A stretch of 64,000 bases of DNA from Erysipelotrichaceae bacterium NK3D112 (GCA_000701725.1 JNJQ01000005.1:93359-157358), one strand, 5' to 3'. Shown: positions 32,516-41,659, numbered from the stretch's first letter. Program-made: numbers and translations. The notes: generated from the letters alone by a model not told the origin.

Positions 32516-34052
32516 ATGGTTAAAAGACACAATCTTCTATGAAATCTACCCGCAGTCATTCAAAGACACAAACGGTGACGGCATCGGTGATCTCAACGGA
32601 ATCATTGAAAAGCTGGATTATGTGAAATCACTCGGCGCAAATGCGTTATGGATCAATCCGTGCTTTGATTCTCCGTTCAAAGATGCCGGCTATGATGTGC
32701 GCGACTATAAAAAAGTGGCGCCCCGCTATGGCACAAACGAGGATCTGATCCGGCTGTTTGAAACAGCCCATGCCAAAGGAATCAGAGTCCTTCTTGATCT
32801 GGTGCCGGGACATACCAGCGACACACATGAATGGTTCATTCAGTCTTCAAAGTATGAGGAAAATGAATATTCCGGACGCTATGTCTGGACGACCAATGCC
32901 TTTGAAGGAATTGCAGGCCATCCGTATATTTCCGGCATGACGGAGCGCTATGGCGCTTATATGCTCAACTTCTTCGCTTCCCAGCCTGCTCTCAATTACG
33001 GCTGGCTGAACAGGACAGAGAAATGGATGTCGGCGGTTGATTCCCCCGAAGCCAGGGCAACCATTGAAGCGCTCAAGGATATCATGCGCTTCTGGCTGGA
33101 CGCGGGATGCGACGGCTTCCGCGTGGATATGGCGGATTCCCTGGTTAAAAACGATGATGAACATAAGTCGGCCACAGCCGCAATCTGGCGTGAGATCCGG
33201 GATATGCTGGACAAGGATTATCCGGAAGCGGCGCTTGTTTCAGAATGGTCCAATCCTGAACAGGCCATCAACGGCGGCGGCTTCCACATGGATTTCTATC
33301 TGGACCACTGGCATAACGGCTATAACACTTTGTTAAGGGACTATGAGGCCAATGAGGAAGATAACAGTTTCTTCAAAGCCAAGGGCAAAGGGGATATCAT
33401 GCGTTTCCTGGATGATTATCTGCCCAAATACAAAGCCACAAAAGATTATGGATATATCTCCATGTTCACCTGCAACCACGATACACCAAGACCCGCACGC
33501 ACATTATCCGTACAGGAGCTGAAACTGGCATATGCCTTTATTCTGACAATGCCGGGCGTTCCGTTTATCTATTACGGAGATGAGACAGGCATGAAATTCC
33601 TGGATGTGCGCTCCAAAGAGGGCGGCTATCACAGAACCGGATCGAGAACCCCGATGCAGTGGGATGATTCAAAGAATCACGGCTTCTCAGACTGCGAACC
33701 AAAAGATCTTTACCTTCCGGTGGATCAGAGTGAAAACGCTCCGACCGTTTCCGCACAGGAGAATGATCCGGAATCCCTTCTGAATACAGTCAGAAAACTC
33801 ACCGCATTGAGACATCAATATGAAGATCTTCAGGCGGCTTCCTCATTCAAACCGCTGTATGCGGTAAAGGAAACCATGCCCTTTGTCTATGAAAGAGGGG
33901 AAATGGTATGTGCCGTGAATCCGTCTGAGGGCGGCATCAAAATCAGACTGAAAGAGTTCAGAGGAAAAGAGCCGGTATTTGTCATCGGCAGGGCGGTTGT
34001 GGAAAATGAAGTGCTGATCATCGGACCGCAGTCCTTCGCAGTGTTTGCATGA
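32508..34052 (+). CDS. cytoplasmic alpha-glucosidase (GH13)
   Basis: 514 residues from ATG 32508, six bases after GGAGG; ATG 32502 touches the ribosome site. No signal peptide. GH13 motifs: FYEIYPQSFKDTNGDGIGDL, LDLVPGHTSD, GFRVDMADS (nucleophile Asp), LVSEWSNPE (acid Glu), TCNHDTPR (Asp). It resembles exo-acting alpha-glucosidases / oligo-1,6-glucosidases, and would release glucose from imported malto-oligosaccharides. Last gene of the operon; a hairpin follows. Confidence 0.92.
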   Translation: MPEWLKDTIFYEIYPQSFKDTNGDGIGDLNGIIEKLDYVKSLGANALWINPCFDSPFKDAGYDVRDYKKVAPRYGTNEDLIRLFETAHAKGIRVLLDLVPGHTSDTHEWFIQSSKYEENEYSGRYVWTTNAFEGIAGHPYISGMTERYGAYMLNFFASQPALNYGWLNRTEKWMSAVDSPEARATIEALKDIMRFWLDAGCDGFRVDMADSLVKNDDEHKSATAAIWREIRDMLDKDYPEAALVSEWSNPEQAINGGGFHMDFYLDHWHNGYNTLLRDYEANEEDNSFFKAKGKGDIMRFLDDYLPKYKATKDYGYISMFTCNHDTPRPARTLSVQELKLAYAFILTMPGVPFIYYGDETGMKFLDVRSKEGGYHRTGSRTPMQWDDSKNHGFSDCEPKDLYLPVDQSENAPTVSAQENDPESLLNTVRKLTALRHQYEDLQAASSFKPLYAVKETMPFVYERGEMVCAVNPSEGGIKIRLKEFRGKEPVFVIGRAVVENEVLIIGPQSFAVFA

Positions 34053-34060
34053 GTATGATG

Positions 34061-34089
34061 AGAAATCCGTCCTGGATGGGCGGATTTCT
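34061..34089 (+). terminator. terminator of the maltodextrin operon
   Basis: AGAAATCCG (34061-34069) and CGGATTTCT (34081-34089) form a 9 bp stem with an 11 nt loop; the downstream T run is short. Confidence 0.6.
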
Positions 34090-34111
34090 TTGCGGATCAG
34101 TCTGCTGCAAT

Positions 34112-34435
34112 TCATGTAGACGGCCGAAAAAAGACCAATTCGATCCGTACAGCCTGGCTGATCGGGCGGTCTGGTATCGTGAAGTCATCTCCGCATGGAA
34201 AACAAGGCAGATGTTCTTCAACAAAAACAATTCCTTCAGGTAAGAGAATATAATCACCTTTCACATAACCGATAATGGTGCGATGAGGAGGTTTGTAAAA
34301 CCCATATCCCCTGTACAATTCACGATCGATCAGATGAATCCTCTGCGCGTCATGAACAGTATCGAGAGTTTTTTTGAATGTTTCAAGGCGGTCGATTGTT
34401 TCATTCAGAATACAATTGTAAGCAATAGCATCCAT
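34112..34435 (-). CDS. hypothetical protein, 107 residues
   Basis: ATG 34435 has AGGTGA upstream. The protein is soluble-looking (ETIDRLETFKKTLDTV, LPEGIVFVEEHLPCFP) with no family I recognise. Its start lies 11 bp after the stop of a broken secreted-protein fragment on the same strand, and its 3' end reaches into the terminator region of the maltodextrin operon. It may itself be a remnant. Confidence 0.4.
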   Translation of the reverse strand: MDAIAYNCILNETIDRLETFKKTLDTVHDAQRIHLIDRELYRGYGFYKPPHRTIIGYVKGDYILLPEGIVFVEEHLPCFPCGDDFTIPDRPISQAVRIELVFFRPST

Positions 34436-34446
34436 AGTTCACCTGC

Positions 34447-34794
34447 TCAATAATAATGAGTTATGTTAATTCCACCTTCACTGTCAATTGTACAGTTTTG
34501 GTTTGTATCAGTGTCAGTGATAGTTCCGTAAAGATAGAGATGGCGGTATCCGTATCTTGAAAGGCCGATTGTATCTGAATAATAATTCTGATTAAAACTT
34601 AAGCTTGTCGCTCCATCCGCAGAGTCATAAAGATATCCGTTAAACGACCAGTTCGAATAATCAGCAGAGCGGACACTCACATATACAATTGAACCTGAAG
34701 CAGATAAAGTATAAACGGCACATGCATTACTGCCGGATAATGGTGTGTCAGAAGGACCGGTTTCAGGATACTCGTAATCAGCATTTAAAAAAGC
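34447..34794 (-). pseudogene. C-terminal remnant of a secreted, beta-rich protein
   Basis: The minus-strand frame is open from a stop codon at 34795-34797 down to the TAA at 34447 (115 residues) but has no ATG with a ribosome site; only a mid-frame GTG occurs at 34680. The sequence is rich in Tyr, Ser, Asn, Thr and Gly (SADYSNWSFNGYLYDSADG, LYLYGTITDTDTNQN), like the tail of an extracellular beta-sandwich or adhesin-type protein. The N-terminal part is missing from the window. Confidence 0.5.
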
Positions 34795-35129
34795 TTACAG
34801 AATGAATGATAAGACAAAAGGTGATTGTCATTTTGAGAAAGCATTTTGCAAAACAATATATATTTTCTCCCGGTTACTTGAAAACAATCATTTCAAATTG
34901 CTGTCTGCAGCCTCTTAGCTTATACGGATGACGCAAAACCTATGAGTAATCTTCAATACTTATGTTAACGTGTAAAATGTCCCTGTGAAGGCTTCAGTCC
35001 AATTTCAGGAAACAAGGATGATGGCTTTTTGCCGGCGGGATCATCTGTCCTGCCGGCAGTTTTCATTAAAACTGCAGACTGAACGAATATTCATCCATTC
35101 GAACAAAATGAGCAGGTCATTCGATCTGC
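34795..35129. other. intergenic region with an orphan hairpin
   Basis: No gene is supported. A strong stem TGCCGGCGGGA (35030-35040) / TCCTGCCGGCA (35048-35058) is followed by TTTT, a plus-strand terminator shape with no gene before it. GAGCAG/CTGCTC at about 35110-35131 forms the terminator of the minus-strand LTA-synthase gene. Confidence 0.5.
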
Positions 35130-37409
35130 TCATCTGTTTTTGAAAAGATGATTGAAATAATCTGTATTGTTGTATCCGGTACAATAATTGAGTTTGTTGC
35201 GGACAATCTTCTTGATCCGCTCCTCATATCCGTCCGGTATCTGAGCACCTTCGGCAGGTGTGAACTGATTGGTGAGACTGTTGAAAGAGCCAAGTTCTGT
35301 TTTCCAGTCATAGAACATCGTGAACACAAGCGGCTCCGCATTGGAGAACACATCTCTTCCCGGGAATACGCGGGAATCAAATTCCAGACCGAACAGATTG
35401 GAAAGGGTGGGAAGGATATCAATGGAGGACACCGGTGTATCCACAGTGATGGGATCCATGTCTTCCAGACATCCGGACCAGATGATCAGACCGTTATGAT
35501 CGCGGTCAAGAAAGTCGGTGACATTGTGACCATAGAGTTCGGAAAGATAAGGCATCTGGCCAAGTCCCGCGCCATCATCCAGGCCATAGGGAAAGTGATC
35601 GGCAGAAAGCACAATCACGGTATCATCCGCAATGCCAAGCTCCTCAAGTCTGCCAACCATATAGGTGAGGGCATCCTCAAGTTCCAGATTGCATGCGTAA
35701 TAGCCTTTGACGCGGTCGGAATATTCAAGGTCCTGAACTCTGTCCCAGTTTTTCATCGACATCGCGTTGGAACCGTAGTCATAGCCGTTGTGTCCGCTGA
35801 CCGTCATGTAGTAAACATTGAAGTGTTCCGCATTTTCATACATGGGCATGGTGCCCTGAATCATTTCCAGATCGCTTTGCGGCCATTGCCATTCCACATA
35901 GTCTTCCATGCCGTTGCCATATCCCATAAAGCCATGTGAATAACCGAGGCTGTTATGGGTGAGATGACGGTCATAGAATGTATAGGTGTTGTTATGGAAG
36001 GCCCAGCCTTCATAACCGAGCCGGTTGAGCTGGCTGCCCATGGTCATATAATTGTTGCGGTCCGTCATATTCTTGAAAGAAGTGCCGCCGTTAGTCGGCA
36101 TCATGCCGAAGACGATCTCATATTCCCCGCCGGTAGTGCCGGCACTGGAAGGCTGATAATAATCCGGGAAATAAATGCCTTTGTGAATCAGCCTGTAAAG
36201 GGTGGGAGTCAGCTCTTCGGAAACCATTTCGTCTGAGAAGGCTTCCGCTGTCAGCATGATCAGATTCTTTCCCTCAAACAGTCCTGTATATTCATTCTTG
36301 TTTGATGAGATCTGTGAGGCCACATAAGCGTCCAGACTCTTTTCATTATCAGAAGCGTCCCCTGCCAGTGCGCTCCAGTCAAATTCCATTTCATTTTTAT
36401 TCCAGGCGATTTTCATTTCACCTGCTCTGGATGTGGTATGAATGAGTTTGGTGTATTCTTTTTCAAAACCAAACATCGAATCCGGCAATGCCGCTTTTCT
36501 CACATCCAGAAGTGTCGCTGTGGAAAGTCCGAACGAACTGATCACATTCTGGAAATTGTATTCCGAAAACAGTGTGTTGAATGTGTCTGAGGCATAGGCG
36601 CTTCCCATTGATCCGCAGATCATCAATGCCGAAGTCAATAAGGTGATCAGCTTTGTCTTCAAAGGCAGTTTTTCCGCCGGGTCATATCTTTTCGCATAGA
36701 TTGCATAAAGCACGGCCGGAAGGAAATAAAGAACGATCTTTGTCATTCCGTCTGCGCTGAATATCAGCTGTATGACATTGGACTGAAACTGGCCAAGCGC
36801 ATCAGAAGCGCCGGCTGTCATGGTGGACAGATCATAGAAGATCTTGAACTGCTTATGAACAAAGAAACAGACCAGGAAGTACAGAGCGGTCAATGCGATG
36901 ATCACACATCTTGCGATCCGGTTCGAATTCTGTTTTTTGCAGAATGAAGTGACGAAAGTGATCAGGAAACCATACCCGAGTGAAAACAGCGCGATCGAGG
37001 CAAGCGATGCGGCTGTAAACGGGAAACCTGCCGCCTGATGAAGAATCAGCTCATCAAAGATAAGCACAGCTGACATGAACAAAGCGAAGATCCACGGCTT
37101 TTGTTTTGCGGACTTTGTGTCTGCTTCAGACGGTTCTTCCGGTTCGGGTGTTTCCTGCTGTACAGGTGTGACATCCGGAGTTTGCTTTGTTTCTTCGGGA
37201 ACGGTCTTCTTTTTGTCATCGTCATCTCTGGAAACGGCGGCGATGATCACGGCTGCGCTGAAAACAACTGCCGCAAGCGGAATCAGGTGCAGTTTATGGC
37301 GTACATGGCTTTTCTTCACAGGAGTCAATTCCTCCTGCTGACTCATTTCCGTATTCAGATCCGGTTCAATACTGACCGGTGTTTTCTGTGCTTTTTTCTT
37401 TTTTGACAT
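35130..37409 (-). CDS. LTA-synthase-family sulfatase-fold membrane protein
   Basis: 759 residues from ATG 37409; a start at 37454 is also open and neither has a clear ribosome site. A Lys-rich head and a first helix (about 53-70) precede a Pro/Glu/Gln linker, then five or so membrane helices (about 125-310) and a large extracytoplasmic sulfatase-like domain from about 395. The catalytic-metal motif region shows NLIMLTAEAFSDEMV and the nucleophile Thr in SSAGTTGGEYE; later VIVLSADHFPYG. Family members polymerise glycerol phosphate from phosphatidylglycerol into lipoteichoic acid. The extra N-terminal helix plus acidic linker is unusual. Confidence 0.85.
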   Translation of the reverse strand: MSKKKKAQKTPVSIEPDLNTEMSQQEELTPVKKSHVRHKLHLIPLAAVVFSAAVIIAAVSRDDDDKKKTVPEETKQTPDVTPVQQETPEPEEPSEADTKSAKQKPWIFALFMSAVLIFDELILHQAAGFPFTAASLASIALFSLGYGFLITFVTSFCKKQNSNRIARCVIIALTALYFLVCFFVHKQFKIFYDLSTMTAGASDALGQFQSNVIQLIFSADGMTKIVLYFLPAVLYAIYAKRYDPAEKLPLKTKLITLLTSALMICGSMGSAYASDTFNTLFSEYNFQNVISSFGLSTATLLDVRKAALPDSMFGFEKEYTKLIHTTSRAGEMKIAWNKNEMEFDWSALAGDASDNEKSLDAYVASQISSNKNEYTGLFEGKNLIMLTAEAFSDEMVSEELTPTLYRLIHKGIYFPDYYQPSSAGTTGGEYEIVFGMMPTNGGTSFKNMTDRNNYMTMGSQLNRLGYEGWAFHNNTYTFYDRHLTHNSLGYSHGFMGYGNGMEDYVEWQWPQSDLEMIQGTMPMYENAEHFNVYYMTVSGHNGYDYGSNAMSMKNWDRVQDLEYSDRVKGYYACNLELEDALTYMVGRLEELGIADDTVIVLSADHFPYGLDDGAGLGQMPYLSELYGHNVTDFLDRDHNGLIIWSGCLEDMDPITVDTPVSSIDILPTLSNLFGLEFDSRVFPGRDVFSNAEPLVFTMFYDWKTELGSFNSLTNQFTPAEGAQIPDGYEERIKKIVRNKLNYCTGYNNTDYFNHLFKNR

Positions 37410-37582
37410 CGTTATTATTATGCTCGATTTGAATTCAGAATCAATCGCAAACATGTATGCAATGTCTTAAACCGGCCTGAGCATCGGCTGTTTCCGGCTG
37501 TGACTGTGGTCAAACCGTGCGGATTGTCATATAGTGAAATCAGATGAAATGCATGGATACATGCATGAAAAGGAAAATGATC

Positions 37583-38494
37583 ATGGCTGAATATCTTGTT
37601 TTTGACTGGGGCGGAACCGCTCTCAAATACGCGCTCATGAATGAGCAGGCTGAGATTCTTGAGAAAGGGGATGTTCCCTCTCCCTCAAGGGATGCGTCCA
37701 AAGAGGAATTCATGGATGTCATCGACGGAATTGTCAATCCGTATTTAAACAGGATCAAAGGCATCGCGATTTCTTCTCCCGGCATTATTGATCCTGTAAG
37801 CGGAACAATCAATGTCGTGGCGGTTTTTCCGTATCTGAACGGCTGCTGTATCGCAAAGGAATTTGCGCAAAGATATCATGTTCCGGTTTCTCTGGAAAAT
37901 GACGGCAAGAGCGCCGCATTGGCAGAACTCTGGAAGGGCAATCTTGCCGGATGCACAGACGGGGCGGTCATGTTAATCGGAACCGGAATCGGCGGCGGAC
38001 TGATCATTGACGGAAAGCTTCACCGCGGCAAAGACTTCCTGGCCGGTGAGTTCTCCATGGTATGCACGGATATTTACCATGCGGATCAGAAGGAAAGCTA
38101 CTGGTCGGATCTTGGCTACCGCGGCCTTTTCCGCAGGCTGAGCCTGATCACAGGCGAGGAGGTTTCAGAGATGAACGGTTACACATTCTTTGAACGTGTG
38201 GAAAACAAAGACAGCGCAGCACTTGAAGCCTTGAAACAATATACGGATCAATTGGCAGTCATGTGCATGAGCCTGAATATGTTATTGAATCTGGATGCCA
38301 TATGTATCGGCGGCGGTATTTCCAGACAGCCCGCATTGATGGATTCTTTATATCAGTCCGTCTCAGAAATTCCTCAGATCAATCCTGATATGAGGGAAGG
38401 ATTGAAGCTTCCTTTACCGGTTGTGAAGCCGTGCGCCTTTTTAAGTGACGCAAATTTGATCGGTGCACTTTATCATCACTTGCATGAAAACTGA
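37583..38494 (+). CDS. ROK-family sugar kinase
   Basis: 303 residues from ATG 37583, with AAGGAAA upstream; several ATGs further up lack sites. ROK features: FDWGGTALKYALMNEQ (phosphate 1), AISSPGIIDPVSGTI, LENDGKSAALAE (substrate and catalytic Asp), and GTGIGGGLIIDGKLHRG. The zinc-binding CxCGxxGC motif of many ROK glucokinases is absent. Likely phosphorylates glucose, N-acetylmannosamine or another hexose in the cytoplasm. TGGTCA-17-TATAGT upstream is a possible promoter. Confidence 0.85.
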   Translation: MAEYLVFDWGGTALKYALMNEQAEILEKGDVPSPSRDASKEEFMDVIDGIVNPYLNRIKGIAISSPGIIDPVSGTINVVAVFPYLNGCCIAKEFAQRYHVPVSLENDGKSAALAELWKGNLAGCTDGAVMLIGTGIGGGLIIDGKLHRGKDFLAGEFSMVCTDIYHADQKESYWSDLGYRGLFRRLSLITGEEVSEMNGYTFFERVENKDSAALEALKQYTDQLAVMCMSLNMLLNLDAICIGGGISRQPALMDSLYQSVSEIPQINPDMREGLKLPLPVVKPCAFLSDANLIGALYHHLHEN

Positions 38495-38585
38495 CCGCTG
38501 ATCAAAAATGACGACTTTCTGATTGTCAAGAATTGGATTATATAATTTTTGGTTTAATATGTATTTGTTGGAGGCAGAACTGAGA

Positions 38586-38708
38586 ATGGAAGAGGCGATG
38601 GATGAACGCTTTGAATTCGCCTGGTCTGATCAGAGTGATGATTCGGAAAACACAGAACCGCTCTCCTTTGATGAAATCAGCGAAGTCATTGCGGAACTCA
38701 GATTCTAA
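38586..38708 (+). CDS. small acidic protein, 40 residues
   Basis: ATG 38586 follows GGAGG (38570-38574) by 11 bases; an in-frame ATG at 38559 lacks a site. The peptide MEEAMDERFEFAWSDQSDDS continues acidic and ends FDEISEVIAELRF. A TATAAT box (38541-38546) and a downstream terminator frame a roughly 230 nt transcript, supporting a real small gene. Function unknown. Confidence 0.5.
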   Translation: MEEAMDERFEFAWSDQSDDSENTEPLSFDEISEVIAELRF

Positions 38709-38756
38709 ACAAATCAACAGGTGAAAGGGAAAACGGCAGCTTCCCCCACACAAAGG

Positions 38757-38785
38757 ACAGTCATTACCGACTGTTTTCTTTTTTT
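38757..38785 (+). terminator. terminator of the small acidic gene
   Basis: ACAGTC (38757-38762), loop ATTACC, GACTGT (38769-38774), then TTTCTTTTTTT. Confidence 0.75.
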
Positions 38786-38870
38786 ATATCAAGTATTTCA
38801 ATGCGCTGGTGAAAACGGCTGAGTACTGATCTTCGGTCATTAAGAATAATAAGAGCATACTTAAAACAAC

Positions 38871-38903
38871 AAACGAGCAGACACTGACGTATCTGCTCGT
38901 TTT
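38871..38903 (-). terminator. terminator before the 110-residue gene's end
   Basis: AAACGAGCAGA (38871-38881) and TCTGCTCGTTT (38892-38902) form an 11 bp stem; T-rich on both strands, closing the minus-strand gene at 38930. Confidence 0.7.
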
Positions 38904-38929
38904 AATCGGCGGTCATTTCAGCGCCTTTT

Positions 38930-39262
38930 TCAGATTTTTTCTTTGACAAAGATGACGGAACTCGGGGTGGAGGTGACCATGACGCTTTCCTGATTGAAGA
39001 AAGCACAGAGGTCCTTGGCAATTTCAATCACGGTTTTTTCTTCGATATTCAGCAATGTGAGAACCAGTGTGTTTTCTTCGGTATAGCGGCCGTCTTCATG
39101 AAAGTAGCCTCCGTTGATCACCTGGACTGAGAAAGCCACACGGTAGCTGCGGCATACATTTTTCAGGATTGAAAGATATTTTTCCGTAGCGAACTTCTGT
39201 ACACCGGTTTCAGAATCATTGAGTCCGATGTAAATGGATGCCTGATTTGTCTGCTGTTCCAT
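38930..39262 (-). CDS. conserved small cytosolic protein of unknown function
   Basis: 110 residues from ATG 39262 behind GAGGAAG. Alpha/beta-looking: SIYIGLNDSETGVQKF, INGGYFHEDGRYTEENT, IAKDLCAFFNQESVMVT. The pattern recalls a small protein seen in several gut Bacillota, but I cannot name a characterised family. It lies 14 bp downstream of the nucleoside-permease-like remnant on the same strand. Confidence 0.65.
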   Translation of the reverse strand: MEQQTNQASIYIGLNDSETGVQKFATEKYLSILKNVCRSYRVAFSVQVINGGYFHEDGRYTEENTLVLTLLNIEEKTVIEIAKDLCAFFNQESVMVTSTPSSVIFVKEKI

Positions 39263-39276
39263 ATATGCTGTCTTCC

Positions 39277-39771
39277 TCAGAATCCCGCTTCTTTTGAAAG
39301 GATGGCGTCGATGATGACTTTGCCGACAGTGAAGTTGTTTTTCATGGATGTCTCAAAGAGATCAACAGCTTCCAGGCTGTCATCATCGGAAAGATTTGTA
39401 TCGGTACTGTCCGACCAGAGGATTTCCGGTGAGACGCCCGGTGCGTAGGTGTCCATGTTTACAATGTCGCGTATGATGATATAGCGGGTGAGCATTCCGA
39501 AGTTTTCCACTGCCTGTCCGATTGCCGCATCTTCCATTTCTGTTGCGGCATAGGGATCAGGACAGCCGTAGGTTTCCGCAATCTTTACCGCATTTTCATG
39601 ATCATGGACGCCTTTCCAGAAATTATCTCCGCTCATTTCACCGATTTCAAATTTCGGCAGGATCAATACCTTAACCGAAATCTGACTGTTTTCGGAAACT
39701 TCCTGTTTACAGCCTGCCATACTGAACGCAAGTGCCGATGCACAGTGGATTCTTTTCATACTGCTGTTCAT
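39277..39771 (-). pseudogene. NUP-family (PF06516-like) lipoprotein with internal deletion
   Basis: 164 residues from ATG 39771 (AAGAGG upstream). A lipoprotein signal ends SMAGC. ISVKVLILPKFEIGEM matches the N-terminus of bacterial NUP-type proteins, but SGDNFWKGVHDHENAV, YGCPDPYAATEMEDAAIGQA and RYIIIRDIVNMD follow at once, and these belong to the C-terminal half. Family members are about 330-350 residues, so about half is missing in frame. The two joined regions probably both carried an SGD-like sequence, suggesting deletion between short repeats. It may be a pseudogene that is still translated. Confidence 0.65.
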
Positions 39772-39996
39772 GTCAAACCTCTTTCTTCTTTGAAGAACGA
39801 AACTATCATACATGGAATCACTTGCGCTTACAAAGCAATCATCGAAAAAACTCCCGGTCAAAGAGCTTTTAGGTGGTGGAAATGCTTTGGCGTATGCCAT
39901 ACCTGCTATGCAGGAGGTATTATGCTATTTTCCATTTTCTTTTCACTATGAAAAACGGACAGGATTTCCGCTGCCCGCTTATACAATATGAATTTT

Positions 39997-41232
39997 TCAG
40001 AACGCAAGCGAGGAAGGGGAGCCGGTTTCAAGCTCATTGATCAATTCTGCGATTCTTCCTTCTTCATCCAGCCGGAACACCTGCGCGAGATTCTGATCAA
40101 TCAGACCAACAATCAGGAAGGAGCCGTCCGGTGACACCTGAAAGCCTCTTGGATCTTTTCCGCCCAGGGGGAATACCTGTTTCAAAGACAATGTGCCGTC
40201 CTCATGCACATCAAATACGGAAAGGGAACCCGTGGACGCAAAGCGGCGGTTGGAAACATAAAGATGCTTTCCGTCAGGACTGATATGGATATCGCTGCAC
40301 ATCGCAGCGCTTCTGTCACCGAACGCCGAAGTGTTGGTTTCGCCTTCTGCGCAATGCGGTTTTGTGAATGAAGGAAGAGGGCGGTCTTTGTAATATTCCT
40401 CATCCATTGTGCCGATCAGCTGAATTTCACAAAGAGATGCCTGTTCCTCATCGATTTTATAAACGGATACAGACGGATAATTCTCATTGACGACATACAG
40501 AATATCCCGGGACGGATGGAAGTCCGCATGGCGCGGGGCATAGCCGTATCTGGTTTTCACATGGTTCTTCACTTCGAGTTTTCCGTCTGATTCATCCAGT
40601 TTCATGACAATGATTTCATCGCAGCCTCTGTTCATTGCATAAACAAATCCGTTTCTTTCTTTGACGCAATGGATATGAGCTGTGGACTGGCCTCCGCCAT
40701 AGCACCAGTAGCCTTTTCCTTTGAACACTTTGAGATCACTGAGCTCCCCGATGGAGCCGTCGCTGTTCAATTTGAATAAAGCAACCGATGAATCATCAAA
40801 TCCGCGTTTCAGCACCCATTTTCCGTTTTCATCCTGCACATAGGAACAGGTAACGGTTGTATGGGAGCCATGGTTTGCCGCAAGCAGATATTTTCCGCTT
40901 TCACTGACACAGACATAAGCGGTTCTGGAACCGTAGGAAACGGAGCTGTTCAGAAAAGTCAGAGAACCGTCTTCACTGATCCGATATGCGCTGACTCCGC
41001 CGCCTGAACCGTTGAGTCCGCCGAAATCCTTCTCCTCATTGGCCGCATAGACGAACTGATGATGAAAGCATGTGATGATGCCGCTGTTGCGGGAAGAAAT
41101 CACGGAACGACGTGAAATTCTTCCGCTTTCATCCAGACAGAGGGTATAGATCCCTTCTCCTTGACCGCTCACACTGGCTTTGGCGCCGGCACTGACGGAA
41201 CCCGCATAAATGATCTGTTTCTCAATTGGCAT
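39997..41232 (-). CDS. lactonase-family seven-bladed beta-propeller protein (Pgl-like)
   Basis: 411 residues from ATG 41232 behind GAGGTG; the ATG at 41256 is less well placed. Repeated propeller strands of the 6-phosphogluconolactonase (PF10282) type are visible: VYAANEEKDFGG, YLLAANHGSHTT, STAHIHCVKERNGFVYAMNRG, PRHADFHPSRDILYVVNENY, CSDIHISPDGKHLYVSNRRF, PRGFQVSPDGSFLIVG. Known members hydrolyse 6-phosphogluconolactone or act on muconolactones. No pentose-phosphate genes are beside it. Confidence 0.85.
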   Translation of the reverse strand: MPIEKQIIYAGSVSAGAKASVSGQGEGIYTLCLDESGRISRRSVISSRNSGIITCFHHQFVYAANEEKDFGGLNGSGGGVSAYRISEDGSLTFLNSSVSYGSRTAYVCVSESGKYLLAANHGSHTTVTCSYVQDENGKWVLKRGFDDSSVALFKLNSDGSIGELSDLKVFKGKGYWCYGGGQSTAHIHCVKERNGFVYAMNRGCDEIIVMKLDESDGKLEVKNHVKTRYGYAPRHADFHPSRDILYVVNENYPSVSVYKIDEEQASLCEIQLIGTMDEEYYKDRPLPSFTKPHCAEGETNTSAFGDRSAAMCSDIHISPDGKHLYVSNRRFASTGSLSVFDVHEDGTLSLKQVFPLGGKDPRGFQVSPDGSFLIVGLIDQNLAQVFRLDEEGRIAELINELETGSPSSLAF

Positions 41233-41313
41233 GGGAAAACACCTCGCTGAATCCATTGTACCGCATAATTATTAAGGATACGTTTTTCTCTGTCTTCTGC
41301 TGCAAAGAACATG

Positions 41314-41322
41314 TGCTATAAT
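41314..41322 (+). promoter_or_regulatory. extended -10 promoter of infA
   Basis: TGCTATAAT is a full extended -10 element 47 bp before the infA start; no good -35 box is seen. Confidence 0.6.
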
Positions 41323-41368
41323 ACAGACGTTCAAAAACACGTATGAATAAACGGAAAGGAGTGATTGA

Positions 41369-41584
41369 ATGGCCAGAAAAGACGCAATTCAGATTGACGG
41401 TGTTGTGACTGACATTATGCCGAACGCATTTAAAGTTGAGTTGGAAAACGGTATGGAAATTCGCGCGGTGCTCGCGGGCAAGCTGAGAATGCATCATATC
41501 AAGGTTCTTCAGGGCGACAAGGTTTCGGTTGAACTGTCACCGTACGATCTGACGAACGGACGGATTACATATCGATACAGATAA
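41369..41584 (+). CDS. infA: translation initiation factor IF-1
   Basis: 71 residues from ATG 41369 behind AAAGGAGTG. S1-like OB fold: [43 protein letters not shown], closely matching IF-1. It blocks the ribosomal A site during initiation. It stands alone with its own promoter and terminator, whereas infA usually lies in the ribosomal protein cluster near rpmJ. Confidence 0.96.
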   Translation: MARKDAIQIDGVVTDIMPNAFKVELENGMEIRAVLAGKLRMHHIKVLQGDKVSVELSPYDLTNGRITYRYR

Positions 41585-41592
41585 ATCCTTTG

Positions 41593-41617
41593 ACCGGTGA
41601 AGCAAACCGGTTTTTTT
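41593..41617 (+). terminator. terminator of infA
   Basis: ACCGGT and ACCGGT-compatible arms (ACCGGT-gaagca-AACCGGT) followed by seven T. Confidence 0.8.
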
Positions 41618-41630
41618 GACGCCTTTTTTG

Positions 41631-41659
41631 TTGGCATGAATGTGCAAAGGTGTTAAACT
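41631..41659 (+). promoter_or_regulatory. promoter of the formate/nitrite channel gene
   Basis: TTGGCA (41631-41636), 17 bp, TAAACT (41654-41659). Confidence 0.55.

Noticed and set aside
39850..39950. Plus-strand coding-like stretch (LLGGGNALAYAIPAMQEV) upstream of the NUP-type remnant
   Set aside because: Too short, no start signal, and no family could be recognised; noted only as possible decayed sequence.
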